The translations under genes and the position numbers were made by a program. Source: Bacteroidales bacterium (lineage in GTDB: Bacteria; Bacteroidota; Bacteroidia; Bacteroidales; UBA4417). Taken from it: a stretch of 64,000 bases of DNA. The first letter of the stretch is position 1. The number at the start of each line of letters is the position of its first letter. The notes beneath the pieces are model-generated. The model worked only from the letters and a program-made list of their open reading frames with translations. It ran no database searches and was not told the origin of the DNA. Of the stretch, positions 18,274-28,144 are shown one piece after another. Location of the stretch: assembly GCA_016707705.1 (NCBI GenBank), contig JADJHD010000014.1, positions 1 through 64,000 on the forward strand, given 5' to 3'.

Positions 18274-19362
18274 ATGAAAACTACAGCGTTTACCGCAATC
18301 CATGAAGCTCTTGGTGCCAAGATGGTCGAATTTGCAGGCTTTTACATGCCAATCCAGTACTCAGGTATTACTGATGAGCATGAAACCGTGCGTACAAAAC
18401 TCGGAATTTTTGATGTTTCCCATATGGGGGAGATCTGGGTTAAAGGCCCCAAGGCTCTGGAATTTGTTCAGTGGGTAACTTCCAATGATGCTTCCAAATT
18501 GACAGATGGCAAGGTTCAGTATTCCTGCCTGCCAAATGGTAAGGGCGGTATTGTTGATGATTTACTGGTTTACAGGGTAAATGAAGAAACTTACCTTTTG
18601 GTTGTAAATGCTGCAAATATTGAAAAAGACTGGGCATGGATGCTTAGTCAGAATAAAATGAATGCTGTTCTTTACAATGCCTCCGATGAAATCTCCCAGA
18701 TAGCGGTCCAGGGCCCTCTTGCTTTGAAAGCAATGCAGAAACTTACTTCAACAACCGTTACTGATATGGAATATTACACCTTCAAGAAACTTGATTTCGC
18801 AGGTGTGAAAGATGTTATTTTCTCTACAACCGGTTATACCGGTTCAGGTGGATGTGAGATTTACTTTGCCAATGAGGATGCAGTTAAGGTATGGACTGCC
18901 GTCATGGAAGCCGGTGCTGAATATGGTATTAAGCCTATTGGACTTGCTGCACGCGACACGCTGAGGCTGGAAATGGGATTCTGCCTCTATGGCAATGATA
19001 TTGATGACACTACAAATCCAATTGAAGCCGGACTTGGCTGGATCACCAAATTCACAGCTGAGAAGGATTTCATTGATAAGGCTTTCCTCCTTGATCAAAA
19101 GAAGCAGGGCACAAGCAGGCGCCTTGTTGGATTTGAACTGATCGACAGGGGAGTACCCCGTCATGGTTATCAGGTGGTTGATGCATCCGGTAAGGAAATC
19201 GGTGTTGTCACCAGCGGTACCATGGGCCCATATATAAAGAAAGCTATCGGAATGGCTTATGTTCCATCAGGTCTGGCTGCAGAAGGCTCTGAAATCTTCA
19301 TCCAGGTCAGGGAAAAGGCACTCAAGGCCGGAGTCGTAAAATTCCCTTTCTATAAAGCCTGA
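18274..19362 (+). CDS. gcvT: glycine cleavage system T protein (aminomethyltransferase)
   Basis: GcvT releases ammonia from the aminomethyl-lipoyl H protein and makes 5,10-methylenetetrahydrofolate. The N-terminus [19 protein letters not shown], the folate-binding [14 protein letters not shown], the block [11 protein letters not shown], and [15 protein letters not shown] with its catalytic-region Asp are all typical. The C-terminal domain includes [21 protein letters not shown]. Starting at ATG 18274 gives 362 aa, the normal length; the reading frame is open further upstream but those residues do not match the family. A -7-like TACTTTTG lies at 18240-18247. No other gcv genes are in the window. 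Confidence 0.96.
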   Translation: MKTTAFTAIHEALGAKMVEFAGFYMPIQYSGITDEHETVRTKLGIFDVSHMGEIWVKGPKALEFVQWVTSNDASKLTDGKVQYSCLPNGKGGIVDDLLVYRVNEETYLLVVNAANIEKDWAWMLSQNKMNAVLYNASDEISQIAVQGPLALKAMQKLTSTTVTDMEYYTFKKLDFAGVKDVIFSTTGYTGSGGCEIYFANEDAVKVWTAVMEAGAEYGIKPIGLAARDTLRLEMGFCLYGNDIDDTTNPIEAGLGWITKFTAEKDFIDKAFLLDQKKQGTSRRLVGFELIDRGVPRHGYQVVDASGKEIGVVTSGTMGPYIKKAIGMAYVPSGLAAEGSEIFIQVREKALKAGVVKFPFYKA

Positions 19363-19441
19363 TTGATTGACCGGGAAGCCTGATAGTTCACCGCACCCAC
19401 ATGTCTGCATGAGGATTTTTAAGTTGTGCTAATTCCGTCGT

Positions 19442-20155
19442 ATGCTCCCTGTTGAAGTTTGTCTGTCACCTGCACTTTTTGATTTTCGGAATCTTAAAGC
19501 CGGCTATGTTGCCGTTGTTATTGACGTGCTCAGGGCTACAAGTTCATTTGCTGCAGCCCTGGAGGCTGGAGTGAAGTGGATTGTACCAGCATCTGATCTG
19601 GAGCAGTTGAAGATTCTCATGAACAATGGAATGCTGGCTGCAGCCGAGCGGGATGGGAAGAAGGTGGATTTTGCTGATTTTGGCAATTCTCCAACAGTTT
19701 TCCTGAGCTCAGACCTGAAGGATAAAATGCTGGCCTACTCAACTACCAATGGTACCAAGGCAATTGCATTGGTATTGGATTCAGATAAATTGCTCCTGGC
19801 TTCATTTGCCAATCTTTCTGCAGTGATTTCCTTATTGTCGGAACTGCAACAACCTGTTTTAATAGTATGTTCCGGATGGAAGGACAGTGTTAGCCTGGAA
19901 GATTCAGTTTGTGCCGGTGCAATTATTTCCGGACTTTCAAAATCCGCCGACTTTGAGCCATATGGCGATGCATCAATTGCATCCCTTGCACTCTGGAATG
20001 AAGCCCGGGAAAATCTGCAGCATTATTGCAGCAAGGGCGAACATTACAATCGACTCAGGAATCTTGAATTGTACAATGATCTGGACCATTGTTTTACGCT
20101 GGACTCAACTGAGATTATTCCAATTTGGAATGGAGAAGTGTTTGTAAAGGCTTAG
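19442..20155 (+). CDS. comB: 2-phosphosulfolactate phosphatase family protein
   Basis: ComB hydrolyses (2R)-phospho-3-sulfolactate to sulfolactate, a step of coenzyme M synthesis in archaea; bacterial members are thought to serve sulfonate synthesis. Family motifs are clear: VVIDVLRATSSFAAAL (about 23-38), AERDGKKVDFADFGNSP, YSTTNGTKAIAL and VCSGWKDSVSLEDSVCAGAII. The 237-aa length is normal. It follows gcvT by 79 bp on the same strand. No other sulfolactate genes (comA, comC, cuy/suy) are near, so the physiological substrate here is open. Confidence 0.9.
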   Translation: MLPVEVCLSPALFDFRNLKAGYVAVVIDVLRATSSFAAALEAGVKWIVPASDLEQLKILMNNGMLAAAERDGKKVDFADFGNSPTVFLSSDLKDKMLAYSTTNGTKAIALVLDSDKLLLASFANLSAVISLLSELQQPVLIVCSGWKDSVSLEDSVCAGAIISGLSKSADFEPYGDASIASLALWNEARENLQHYCSKGEHYNRLRNLELYNDLDHCFTLDSTEIIPIWNGEVFVKA

Positions 20156-20380
20156 CTTTAAATTCCGGATCGATGAAAAAATCTTCTTTGCCACTTAGTT
20201 AATTCAAATCAGGCGGATTTAAGTCTGAAGCCTAAAAATCCCGCAAGCAACGGGGTATCAGAATGCTGGTCAATTAAAATAAGAATTAATCCGCAGGAGC
20301 TGGGAGATTGACCAAAACAACTTTTCTCAATCATAAACATCTCTGAATTTCATCGGTTATAAATCTAAAATATAGTATTT

Positions 20381-22430
20381 GTGAAACCACTGTATATTTT
20401 CGCACTAATGATGGTAATTACCCTGAATGCCTGCAACAACGGGCAAAAGACTGAAACTAAAGCTGAAGCCGGAGATTTTAAATTTCTGGTGGAGCAGTTT
20501 GCTGATTTAAAAATAATGCGGTACCAGGTGCCGGGATTTGAGAAACTCACCCCCAAGCAGAAGGAACTGGTTTATTATCTCAGTCAGGCTGCTCTCTGTG
20601 GAAGGGATATTATTTTTGATCAAGAATGGAAAGTATAACCTTGCTATTCGCCGGTCACTGGAAAACATTTATTCCACCTACAGCGGGAAAAAAGAAGGAG
20701 CCGAATGGAATGAGTTTGTGGTTTACCTGAAAAGGGTGTGGTTCAGCAATGGTATTCATCATCATTATGGTTCGGAAAAATTCATACCAGGTTTTAAGCA
20801 GGATTATTTCGCCGATCTGGTAAAAAATAGTGATCAGAACGGCTTTCCTGTAAAAGAGGGAGAAACTGTTGATCAACTGATGAAAGAATTGACCCCGGTT
20901 ATTTTTGATCCAACGGTTCTGAATAAAAAAGTTAACCTGGATGCAGGCGTTGATTTGGTGAAGACATCAGCGGTGAATTTCTACGACGGTGTTACCGAAG
21001 ATGAGGCAGATGCATATTACAAATCTATGAAGCAGCCCAATCCGGATCAACCTCTATCGCTGGGACTAAATTCAAAGCTTGTTAAGGAAGACGGAAAGCT
21101 GTTTGAAAAGATATGGAAAGTAGGAGGGATGTACAGTCCGGCAATCGAACAGATAGTTCTTTGGCTGAGTAAGGCTGAAGCTGTAGCTGAGAATGATACG
21201 CAGAAACAGTGGATTCATAAACTGATTGAATATTATCAGACCGGTGACCTGAAGACCTGGGATGATTACAATGTAATTTGGGCCGGTGATCATAAGAGCC
21301 ATATAGATGCAGTGAATGGATTCATCGAAAACTATACTGATCCGTTAGGCAGAAAGGCTACCTGGGAGGCAGTTGTTGATTTCAAGGATATAGAGGCCAC
21401 ACACAGGGCTGAAGTCATAAGCGCAAATGCACAGTGGTTTGAAGATCACTCACCTGTTGATCCCCGCTTCCGCAAGAAAGAGGTGAAAGGTGTAAGTGCG
21501 AAGGTGATTACTGTTGCTCACCTGGGTGGTGATTGCTATCCTTCAACACCCATTGGGATCAATCTTCCAAATGCCGACTGGATCAGGAAGGATGTTGGCT
21601 CTAAATCCGTTACCATGGAAAATATTACTTATGCCTATGATCAGGCAGCACTTGGTAACGGAATGCTTGAAGAGTTTGCGTACAGTAAGGAGGAGCAGGA
21701 ACTGGCTAAAAAATATGGAGCACTTGCGTCCAATGTTCACACTGACCTCCACGAATGCCTTGGACATGGTTCCGGACAATTGCTGCCCAACACCAGCAGT
21801 GATGCACTGAAGAACTACCAGAGCACGCTTGAGGAGGCCAGGGCTGACCTATTTGCCTTATACTATGTGCTGGATCCAAAGATGGTTGAGTTGGGTGTTA
21901 TACCGTCTCTGGATGCAGCTAAGGCTGAATATAATGCCTATATCCGCAACGGACTGATCACACAGTTATGCAGGCTTGAACCGGGAAAGAATATAGAGGA
22001 AGCACATATGCGCAACCGGCAGCTGATTGCTAAATGGTGCTTTGAGAAAGGCAAGGCTGAGAATGTGATTGAATTTGTGAAGAATGGCTCTAAGACCTGC
22101 GTGGTTATTCATGATTATGACAAGCTCAGAACGCTGTTTGGAAAGCTGCTTGCAGAAATGCAACGCATCAAATCAGAGGGCGATTTCAATGCCGGGAAAG
22201 CCATGGTTGAGGATTATGGTGTTAAAGTGGATCAAACCTTGCATGCTGAAGTCCTGGAGCGTTTCCGGAAACTGAATGTAGCTCCCTATGGAGGTTTTAT
22301 GAATCCGGAGTTTGTTCCTGAACTGCAGGATGGTAAAATCATCGATGTAAAGATCACTTATCCCGATGACTACGCCGGACAAATGATGAAATACTCAAAA
22401 GAGTTTTCTTTCCTGCCCACCTGGAATTGA
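20381..22430 (+). CDS. dipeptidyl-peptidase III (M49) lipoprotein, interrupted by a 1-bp frameshift
   Basis: A zinc metallopeptidase of family M49, which releases dipeptides from peptide N-termini. The zinc motif HEXXGH is HECLGHGSG (composite residues 457-462), and the third ligand motif follows as EEARAD (about 484-489; usually EECRAE). The gene is split in two frames. The 5' part begins at a GTG (20381) with a lipobox (VITLNACNN) and runs to a stop at 20638; the 3' part continues in another frame. Removing one base near 20624 joins DIIFDQ directly to NGKYNLAIRRSL with no loss of sequence, giving 682 aa, close to Bacteroides DPP III. Either an indel error or a genuine inactivating mutation. 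The 3' frame alone would lack the signal sequence and first residues. Confidence 0.87.
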
Positions 22431-22656
22431 TCCCGGAACACTTATCCTGAATAATGGGGGAGTTAGCTATGTTGTTCTTCATCTTGTGCTACAGGGCGAG
22501 ATAATTATGCCAGTAACTTAAAATGGAACACTGATCCGCCAATCAGCGGCACAACCCCATCCCGTCACTTCAAGCATTAATCCTTTAACTAAACCCCACG
22601 TGACTGGACTCCGCTAAGCTGCGCATCCCCACATCTTCAAATTCTATAGTCTTCCT

Positions 22657-22794
22657 ACTTTTCTTTTTCTTTTGTCTTTTTCCTTTTATCTTTTGTCTTT
22701 TTACTTTTGTCTTTTGTCTTTTTACTTTTATCTTTTGTCTTTTTACTTTTATCTTTTGTCTTTTTACTTTTGTCTTTTATCCGCCATCTGGCGC
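22657..22794. repeat. second T-rich CTTTTGTC-type repeat tract
   Basis: The gap 22431-22813 has no gene. Its right half is an array of units such as CTTTTGTCTTTTTACTTTT and the variant with ATC, clearly related to the tract at 14463-14654. It again ends with a (now imperfect) palindrome CCGCCATCTGGCGC (22781-22794). It lies just upstream of the MFS transporter gene, so it would be in or beside that gene's promoter region. Confidence 0.8.
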
Positions 22795-22813
22795 ATTGTC
22801 TAAACTCTTCCCC

Positions 22814-24061
22814 ATGTCCCCCGAACCAAAACACGACGCATATGCAGTATGGAAACTACCCGGATTCAGGTGGTTTATTCTTGGGCGCTTTTTCCTGACC
22901 CTTGCCATTCAGATGCAGTCGGTTATTATTGGCTGGCAGGTATACGAACTAACTCATGATGCATTCTCGCTTGGACTTATCGGACTTGCAGAAGCGATTC
23001 CATTTCTGTCGATGGCTTTATTTGCCGGACATCTGGCAGACAGACGAAACCGGAGAAAGATCTTTTTAACCGCAGCATCTGTTTATCTTCTTTGTGCATT
23101 CATACTCTTGCTTATAAGTTTTCAGCATTCCGGCGATACGCAAAGCAAAGTGCTGATCCTTTACCTGGTTATCGGCATTACCGGATTTTCAAGGGCGTTT
23201 TTCTACCCTGCACAATCAGCCTATATGGCACAGATTGTTCCCAGGGAACTATACCAGAATTCATCAACCTGGAACAGTACTGTTTGGCATATTGCTGCTG
23301 TTACAGGTCCTGCCATGGGAGGACTTGTTTATGGATTTGTAGGAATTCATGCAGCCTATGGACTAGTGGTAGCCCTTGCTGCCATAGCATTGCTGTTCTT
23401 TGTCCGGACGATTCCGGCGCCTGTGCCAACAGAGAGGAATAATGAGAAGATAGTTCAGAGCCTTATGCAGGGGATTCGGTTTGTGTTTAGCAAACAGGTT
23501 CTGCTTGGTGCAATGGCTCTGGATATGTTCGGAGTTTTATTTGGAGGAGCAGTCGCCTTGTTGCCGGTTTTTGCCGCTGAAGTCCTGCACACCGGCCCGC
23601 AGGGACTGGGAGTACTCAGGGCTGCCCCTGCTTTTGGAGCTGTTCTGATGTCGATGCTGCTAGCCTACTATCCGCCAGTTAAGCGAACCGGGATTAAATT
23701 GTTTGCAGGTGTTTCCGGATTTGGACTTTGCATTATTTTCTTTGCAATATCCGGCAATTTCTGGTTGTCACTTTTCCTCCTATTCATGAGCGGGATGTTC
23801 GATAATATCTCAGTTGTTATCAGGGGGACAATTATTCAGTTGTATACTCCAGATTCAATGAGGGGACGTGTAGCTTCGGTGAACTCAATATTTATTGGTT
23901 CATCCAACGAACTGGGCTCTTTCGAATCAGGCCTTGCTGCCAGAATTCTGGGATTGATACCCTCAGTTATCTTTGGTGGAATAATGACTCTGCTGGTAGT
24001 GGGTGTAACGGCTAAAACAGCACCCGAGCTTAGAAATATGGAGCTTCGTAAACTAAAATGA
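22814..24061 (+). CDS. MFS transporter
   Basis: A major facilitator superfamily permease of about 415 aa with around 12 hydrophobic segments. Loop 2-3 carries the family motif as GHLADRRNRRKIF (about 75-87), and transmembrane segments such as VLILYLVIGITGFSRAFFYP and SIFIGSSNELGSF are typical of the EntS-like/DHA3 subgroup of drug or siderophore exporters. I start at ATG 22814 (MSPEPKHDAYAVW); a TTG at 22796 lies in the repeat palindrome and is less likely. Substrate unknown. Single-gene unit preceded by a repeat tract. Confidence 0.88.
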   Translation: MSPEPKHDAYAVWKLPGFRWFILGRFFLTLAIQMQSVIIGWQVYELTHDAFSLGLIGLAEAIPFLSMALFAGHLADRRNRRKIFLTAASVYLLCAFILLLISFQHSGDTQSKVLILYLVIGITGFSRAFFYPAQSAYMAQIVPRELYQNSSTWNSTVWHIAAVTGPAMGGLVYGFVGIHAAYGLVVALAAIALLFFVRTIPAPVPTERNNEKIVQSLMQGIRFVFSKQVLLGAMALDMFGVLFGGAVALLPVFAAEVLHTGPQGLGVLRAAPAFGAVLMSMLLAYYPPVKRTGIKLFAGVSGFGLCIIFFAISGNFWLSLFLLFMSGMFDNISVVIRGTIIQLYTPDSMRGRVASVNSIFIGSSNELGSFESGLAARILGLIPSVIFGGIMTLLVVGVTAKTAPELRNMELRKLK

Positions 24062-24143
24062 AATTAAGCAGAAGCTATTGCCAGATTATCAGGGATGTTC
24101 AATAGTCCTGAAAAGCATCTGAAGGAAACTTCGTTAATACGGG

Positions 24144-24929
24144 CTAATTGAATCTTTTCCCGAAAGAAAAACTAAGGTAGGCTGTGACAAAAAGCCGGTA
24201 GGGATCTGTATAGGCCATAACAGGAACTCCCTTAAAGTAGCTGTCGACGATCACACCTGTTTCAAGAGATTTTACACGATCATTCAGGGCGCCGAAATCG
24301 AAGGTGAAACCTGCCTTTGCATAGAGTCCGGGATAGGGCTTTATTTCATTGAATCCCTTGAATACGGGTGCTCTTCCGTATATATCGTAGGTGTAGTCAG
24401 GAGTTGTTACAGGGTAATTCTTCGCGGGATCAAATTTCTCTGTTTTGGTAGCAAAAATGACCAGGTCCGAACGATAATAGGAAATATACAGGTAAACAGG
24501 TTTTGCGAGTCCAAGAGACAAACCTCCGGAATAGAAATACCTCACCTCAACACCTCCCCAGTAGGGTTTGCGGTTCATCATATGCTGCTGACCCATACCA
24601 GCCCTGAGAATGTAAAGGTTATTAAGCTTTCCGAAAAAGAAATACTTGGGGTTGATGAAGTTATCGTTATAGGTTTTCTCCTGATTCGGAGCCTTCATTT
24701 CAAGCAGATCGAATTCAATTATTCTCCTGACAAAGTAATTCTTGTTTTTACCAAACCTGTAACCAACCCCATAACCAAGGGTGTGCAGCATAATGGATGC
24801 AGAACGTTCCTTGTTTAGAAGAATCCCGTTATTAGTGGTGTCTTGCTCGTCAATCTCCTGGCTGTAGGAATCTAAAGTGGTGAAAAAGACCAGGAACGTG
24901 ATCAGGAAGAATGAAAAGTAGGCTTTCAT
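24144..24929 (-). CDS. hypothetical outer-membrane protein (261 aa)
   Basis: Signal peptide at the N-terminus (FLITFLVFFTTLDSYSQ). The mature sequence is a series of aromatic-rich amphipathic strands (LHTLGYGVGYRFG, YWGGVEVRYFYSGGLSLGLA, VYLYISYYRSDLVIF, LYAKAGFTFDFGAL) and ends in LFVTAYLSFSFGKRFN, with phenylalanine-rich C-terminal strand features of an outer-membrane beta-barrel. It is a Bacteroidota conserved protein by general resemblance, without a known role. A tiny lipoprotein gene lies 86 bp upstream on the same strand and may be co-transcribed. Confidence 0.72.
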   Translation of the reverse strand: MKAYFSFFLITFLVFFTTLDSYSQEIDEQDTTNNGILLNKERSASIMLHTLGYGVGYRFGKNKNYFVRRIIEFDLLEMKAPNQEKTYNDNFINPKYFFFGKLNNLYILRAGMGQQHMMNRKPYWGGVEVRYFYSGGLSLGLAKPVYLYISYYRSDLVIFATKTEKFDPAKNYPVTTPDYTYDIYGRAPVFKGFNEIKPYPGLYAKAGFTFDFGALNDRVKSLETGVIVDSYFKGVPVMAYTDPYRLFVTAYLSFSFGKRFN

Positions 24930-25015
24930 GACGTTCAGGTGGCCTGCAAAACTGTTTGACAGGAATGGATAACAAAAAGGCCGGGATTAACCGGTATTTC
25001 GAATGCTTTGGGGAA

Positions 25016-25141
25016 TTATCGGGTTTCTACCCGGTAGCGTTTGTACTCACCGTAAGCAGCACATTGTTCAGATGTTCCGCATGACTGGAGCAGTATACTG
25101 AGTAAGACGATGATGGCGAGAAATGCAGCGAATTTCTTCAT
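25016..25141 (-). CDS. tiny predicted lipoprotein (41 aa)
   Basis: A 41-codon open frame from ATG at 25141 to TAA at 25016. The product has a classical lipoprotein signal (KKFAAFLAIIVLLSILLQSC) with the lipobox Cys at residue 22 and a short mature tail, GTSEQCAAYGEYKRYRVETR-like. The balance of lysines, hydrophobic core and lipobox makes this unlikely to be chance. Very short lipoproteins with a CAAY-like mature sequence are known to me from Bacteroidota genomes. It lies upstream of the 261-aa outer-membrane protein gene in the same direction. Function unknown. No strong Shine-Dalgarno is seen, normal for the phylum. Confidence 0.65.
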   Translation of the reverse strand: MKKFAAFLAIIVLLSILLQSCGTSEQCAAYGEYKRYRVETR

Positions 25142-25360
25142 ATCATATTGATAAATCCAGGTTATGACCGGTGTTAATGTTTACAAAAATATTTACATTT
25201 TCCGATATAATAACTATAGAACAGCAATATTGTTGTTTATTTAGAACGGAAAACTGAAAAAAAGAATTGAAAGATGCTTTATTTTGCAATAAGCGACTAT
25301 AGATTAATTTCTCAGTAGTAAAAAGGTCATAGATGCTTTACTAAAAAATCAGTAGTTTTA

Positions 25361-26047
25361 ATGGAAACTGTTCAACCCAGAATAGAGGCGAGCTGGCTGG
25401 AGCAACTTAAAGAGGAATTTGCGAAGGATTATTTTACATCCCTGAAGCAATTCCTGATTTCAGAAAAGAATCATTACCAGATTTACCCTCCGGGTCCAAG
25501 AATATTTGCCGCCTTTGATGCTACACCATTCGAAAAGGTTAAGGTTGTTATACTTGGACAGGATCCATATCATGGTCCGGGGCAGGCTCATGGACTCTGT
25601 TTCTCTGTTCCGGCAGGCATACAGAAGCCTCCGAGTCTTGTGAATATCTTTCAGGAGCTAAATACAGACCTCGGAATTCCAATCCCAAATCATGGGAATC
25701 TGGAAAGCTGGGCCGGACAGGGAGTTCTTTTGCTCAACGCAACGCTTACTGTCAGGGGAAATCAAGCCGGCTCACACCAGAAAAAGGGCTGGGAGAATTT
25801 TACCGATGAAGTAATCAGAATTCTGTCAAGGCGCAGGGATGCACTGGTGTTCATTCTCTGGGGGAGCTATGCGCAGGCAAAAACTGAATTGATCGATTCA
25901 TCCAAACACCTCATTCTAAAATCCGCTCACCCTTCACCACTGTCATCCTACCGTGGCTTCTTCGGTTGCAGGCATTTTTCCATGACTAATGAATGGCTGC
26001 AGCAGAAAGGTAAGTCACCTATCGACTGGAAGCTGAATAATATTTGA
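25361..26047 (+). CDS. ung: uracil-DNA glycosylase (family 1)
   Basis: Ung excises uracil from DNA and starts base-excision repair. The catalytic water-activating motif is [13 protein letters not shown] (about 66-78) with the catalytic Asp in QDPYH, the uracil-binding segment LLLNATLTV follows, and the DNA-intercalation loop is SAHPSPLS (family HPSPLS). The length of 228 aa is normal. The amrS gene begins 4 bp after its stop, so the two form an operon. Confidence 0.97.
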   Translation: METVQPRIEASWLEQLKEEFAKDYFTSLKQFLISEKNHYQIYPPGPRIFAAFDATPFEKVKVVILGQDPYHGPGQAHGLCFSVPAGIQKPPSLVNIFQELNTDLGIPIPNHGNLESWAGQGVLLLNATLTVRGNQAGSHQKKGWENFTDEVIRILSRRRDALVFILWGSYAQAKTELIDSSKHLILKSAHPSPLSSYRGFFGCRHFSMTNEWLQQKGKSPIDWKLNNI

Positions 26048-26051
26048 ACTG

Positions 26052-27056
26052 ATGAAAGTAGCCTCCTACTATCGAAAGCTTGAGAATTCAATTGTGAGAT
26101 GTGAATTGTGTCCCCATTTTTGCCAGCTTAAGGAGGATGAAACCGGAAAATGCCATGTCAGGCAGAACAGGGGAGGAGTACTGTATACATTAAATTATGG
26201 ATGTGTCTCCTCCATGAACCTTGATCCGTTAGAGAAAAAACCCTTGTATCACTTTTTCCCCGGCAAAACAGTTTTTTCTATCGGTACTTATGGGTGCAAT
26301 CTTAAATGCAGGTTTTGCCAGAACTGTAAAATTTCGCAGGTTGGAGTCCCGGCTGAAGAATTATTGAATGAATTTACAAGCCGGCAATTGGTCATGATGG
26401 CTGCAGCCAAGAAAGATTCAGTGGGATTGGCTTTTACTTATAACGAACCCTCTGTTTGGTTTGAATTTGTGGAAGAGGTGGCAGAGTTAAGCCATGCTTC
26501 AGGGCTCAGAAATATATTGGTTACCAATGGATTCATAAATCCCGGACCCTTGCAGCGGCTAACTGAAGTAATTGATGCATTTAGCGTCGATCTTAAGGCT
26601 TTTGGGGAGGACTTCTACAGGACTCAAACACAGTCAGCGCTTAGCCCTGTTCTTAAATCACTTGAAATTATCCGAAACTCAGGTCGTCATCTCGAAATTG
26701 TTAATCTTGTAATTCCCGGACTCAATGATGATGAACTGCAGTTTGAAATGATGTGCGAATGGATAGCACAGAATCTTGGCAAGAATTCAGTGTTTCATAT
26801 TTCAGGCTATTTCCCTACATATAAAGCCGAAGAGCCGGCAACACCTCCTGAACTGCTGCAAAGATTCCATTTGATTGCTTCGAATTATCTGGATTTTGTC
26901 TATATCGGTAATTCAAGCCGTTTTGCCAATAATACCTGTTGTCCGGCTTGTGGCAACATATTGGTGTCCAGGAGGATGTATAATGTCGACATTCATGGAA
27001 CCGATGAAAATGGAAGCTGTAATCAATGCGGACTTCCGGTTTTTCAGAATTTTTAA
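26052..27056 (+). CDS. amrS: AmmeMemoRadiSam system radical SAM enzyme
   Basis: A radical SAM protein of the AmrS family. The 4Fe-4S cluster motif CxxxCxxC is seen as GTYGCNLKCRFCQN (about residues 77-90). The N-terminal CELCPHFC and GKCHVRQN blocks and the C-terminal CCPACG/CNQCG pairs (about 296-325) provide extra cysteines, typical for this family. Length 334 aa is normal. The MEMO1 and AMMECR1 partners that give the system its name are not in the window. It follows ung by 4 bp. The physiological reaction of the system is not settled in the literature I know. Confidence 0.9.
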   Translation: MKVASYYRKLENSIVRCELCPHFCQLKEDETGKCHVRQNRGGVLYTLNYGCVSSMNLDPLEKKPLYHFFPGKTVFSIGTYGCNLKCRFCQNCKISQVGVPAEELLNEFTSRQLVMMAAAKKDSVGLAFTYNEPSVWFEFVEEVAELSHASGLRNILVTNGFINPGPLQRLTEVIDAFSVDLKAFGEDFYRTQTQSALSPVLKSLEIIRNSGRHLEIVNLVIPGLNDDELQFEMMCEWIAQNLGKNSVFHISGYFPTYKAEEPATPPELLQRFHLIASNYLDFVYIGNSSRFANNTCCPACGNILVSRRMYNVDIHGTDENGSCNQCGLPVFQNF

Positions 27057-27146
27057 CAAAAGGCTTCAAAAATAATTATTGTATTTTTGGCAATTCCGGT
27101 ATGCCTTATTGAAGATATTAATACCTTTAAAAACTGTTTTTTGCCT

Positions 27147-28118
27147 ATGCGTCTGTTTTCACGTCATTTGCTGGTCTCTCTGCTTACAGGTTTCTGCCTG
27201 CTGGCACCAGGGTTTATTTTTTCTCAGCAATTGTCGGAAGAGCCGGTAGGAGGAATGGATGAAAATGCTGAAGTTGAAGCAAGTAAGGCTATGCCTGCTG
27301 TTTCAGGCAGTTTGCCGGCCTCATTGGATTATTACCCACTGAATGCATACTACCGATCATGGGATACACTCTGTGTTAGAAGGTACTCCGAACCAATGAG
27401 CAGCATTCAGGACAGTATCAGGATTCCTCTCGTTTCTGAGAATACCGGAAGTTTCGTTTTTCCCCGATCAGGTCAGTTGCTTTCTCCTTTTGGATACAGG
27501 GGCAGAAGGGTTCATGCCGGAGTTGATATCAAGCTGGACCTTTATGATAGTGTATCCTCAGCCTTTGACGGAATTGTCAGAATGGCCAAATATTATGCTG
27601 GTTATGGCAATTGTGTGGTTGTTCGGCATTATAACGGACTTGAAACATTGTACGGACACCTTTCGAAAATTAAAGTGCGTGTTAACCAGGAAGTTAAGGC
27701 CGGTGATTTAATTGGTTTGGGTGGACGGACAGGAAGGGCATCATGTACTCACCTGCATTTTGAAACCCGCTTCAAGGGGATGGCTTTTAACCCAAAGCAA
27801 CTTATTGATTTTGAAAATCATTCCCTGATAAGCGATACCTTGGTAATAACCAATCGTACCTTCGGAAGATCACGTGACTATATGCCCGGTAACAACGATT
27901 TGCTGGCTTCAAATGAAAAGGCTGGTACGTATAAGAAGACCGGTAAAACAGGTTCAAAAGCATCCTCTGCAGGTAAAAAGTATCATACTATCAAAAACGG
28001 AGATACCCTCTACGCTTTATCGAGGAAATACAATACCAGCGTGAAACAAATCTGTGCCTTAAACGGAATTAAGCCCACCAAAGTGTTGAAGCTGGGATCC
28101 CGCCTGAGGGTCAGGTAG
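27147..28118 (+). CDS. M23 peptidase with C-terminal LysM domain
   Basis: A secreted LytM-type metalloendopeptidase or its degenerate activator. The signal sequence (LVSLLTGFCLLAPGFIFSQ) precedes a linker. The M23 domain has zinc-ligand motifs HAGVDIKL (HxxxD, about residues 134-138 from the chosen start), GLETLYGHL and THLHFETR (HxH), so the active site appears intact. A LysM domain closes the protein (about 277-323, YHTIKNGDTLYALSRKYNTS), giving peptidoglycan binding. I chose ATG 27147 (MRLFSRHLL) over the upstream ATG at 27087 because it places the signal peptide at the N-terminus. Likely role: cell-wall remodelling during growth or division. Confidence 0.9.
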   Translation: MRLFSRHLLVSLLTGFCLLAPGFIFSQQLSEEPVGGMDENAEVEASKAMPAVSGSLPASLDYYPLNAYYRSWDTLCVRRYSEPMSSIQDSIRIPLVSENTGSFVFPRSGQLLSPFGYRGRRVHAGVDIKLDLYDSVSSAFDGIVRMAKYYAGYGNCVVVRHYNGLETLYGHLSKIKVRVNQEVKAGDLIGLGGRTGRASCTHLHFETRFKGMAFNPKQLIDFENHSLISDTLVITNRTFGRSRDYMPGNNDLLASNEKAGTYKKTGKTGSKASSAGKKYHTIKNGDTLYALSRKYNTSVKQICALNGIKPTKVLKLGSRLRVR

Positions 28119-28144
28119 CTATTCCATTATTCATCCGGCACCTC

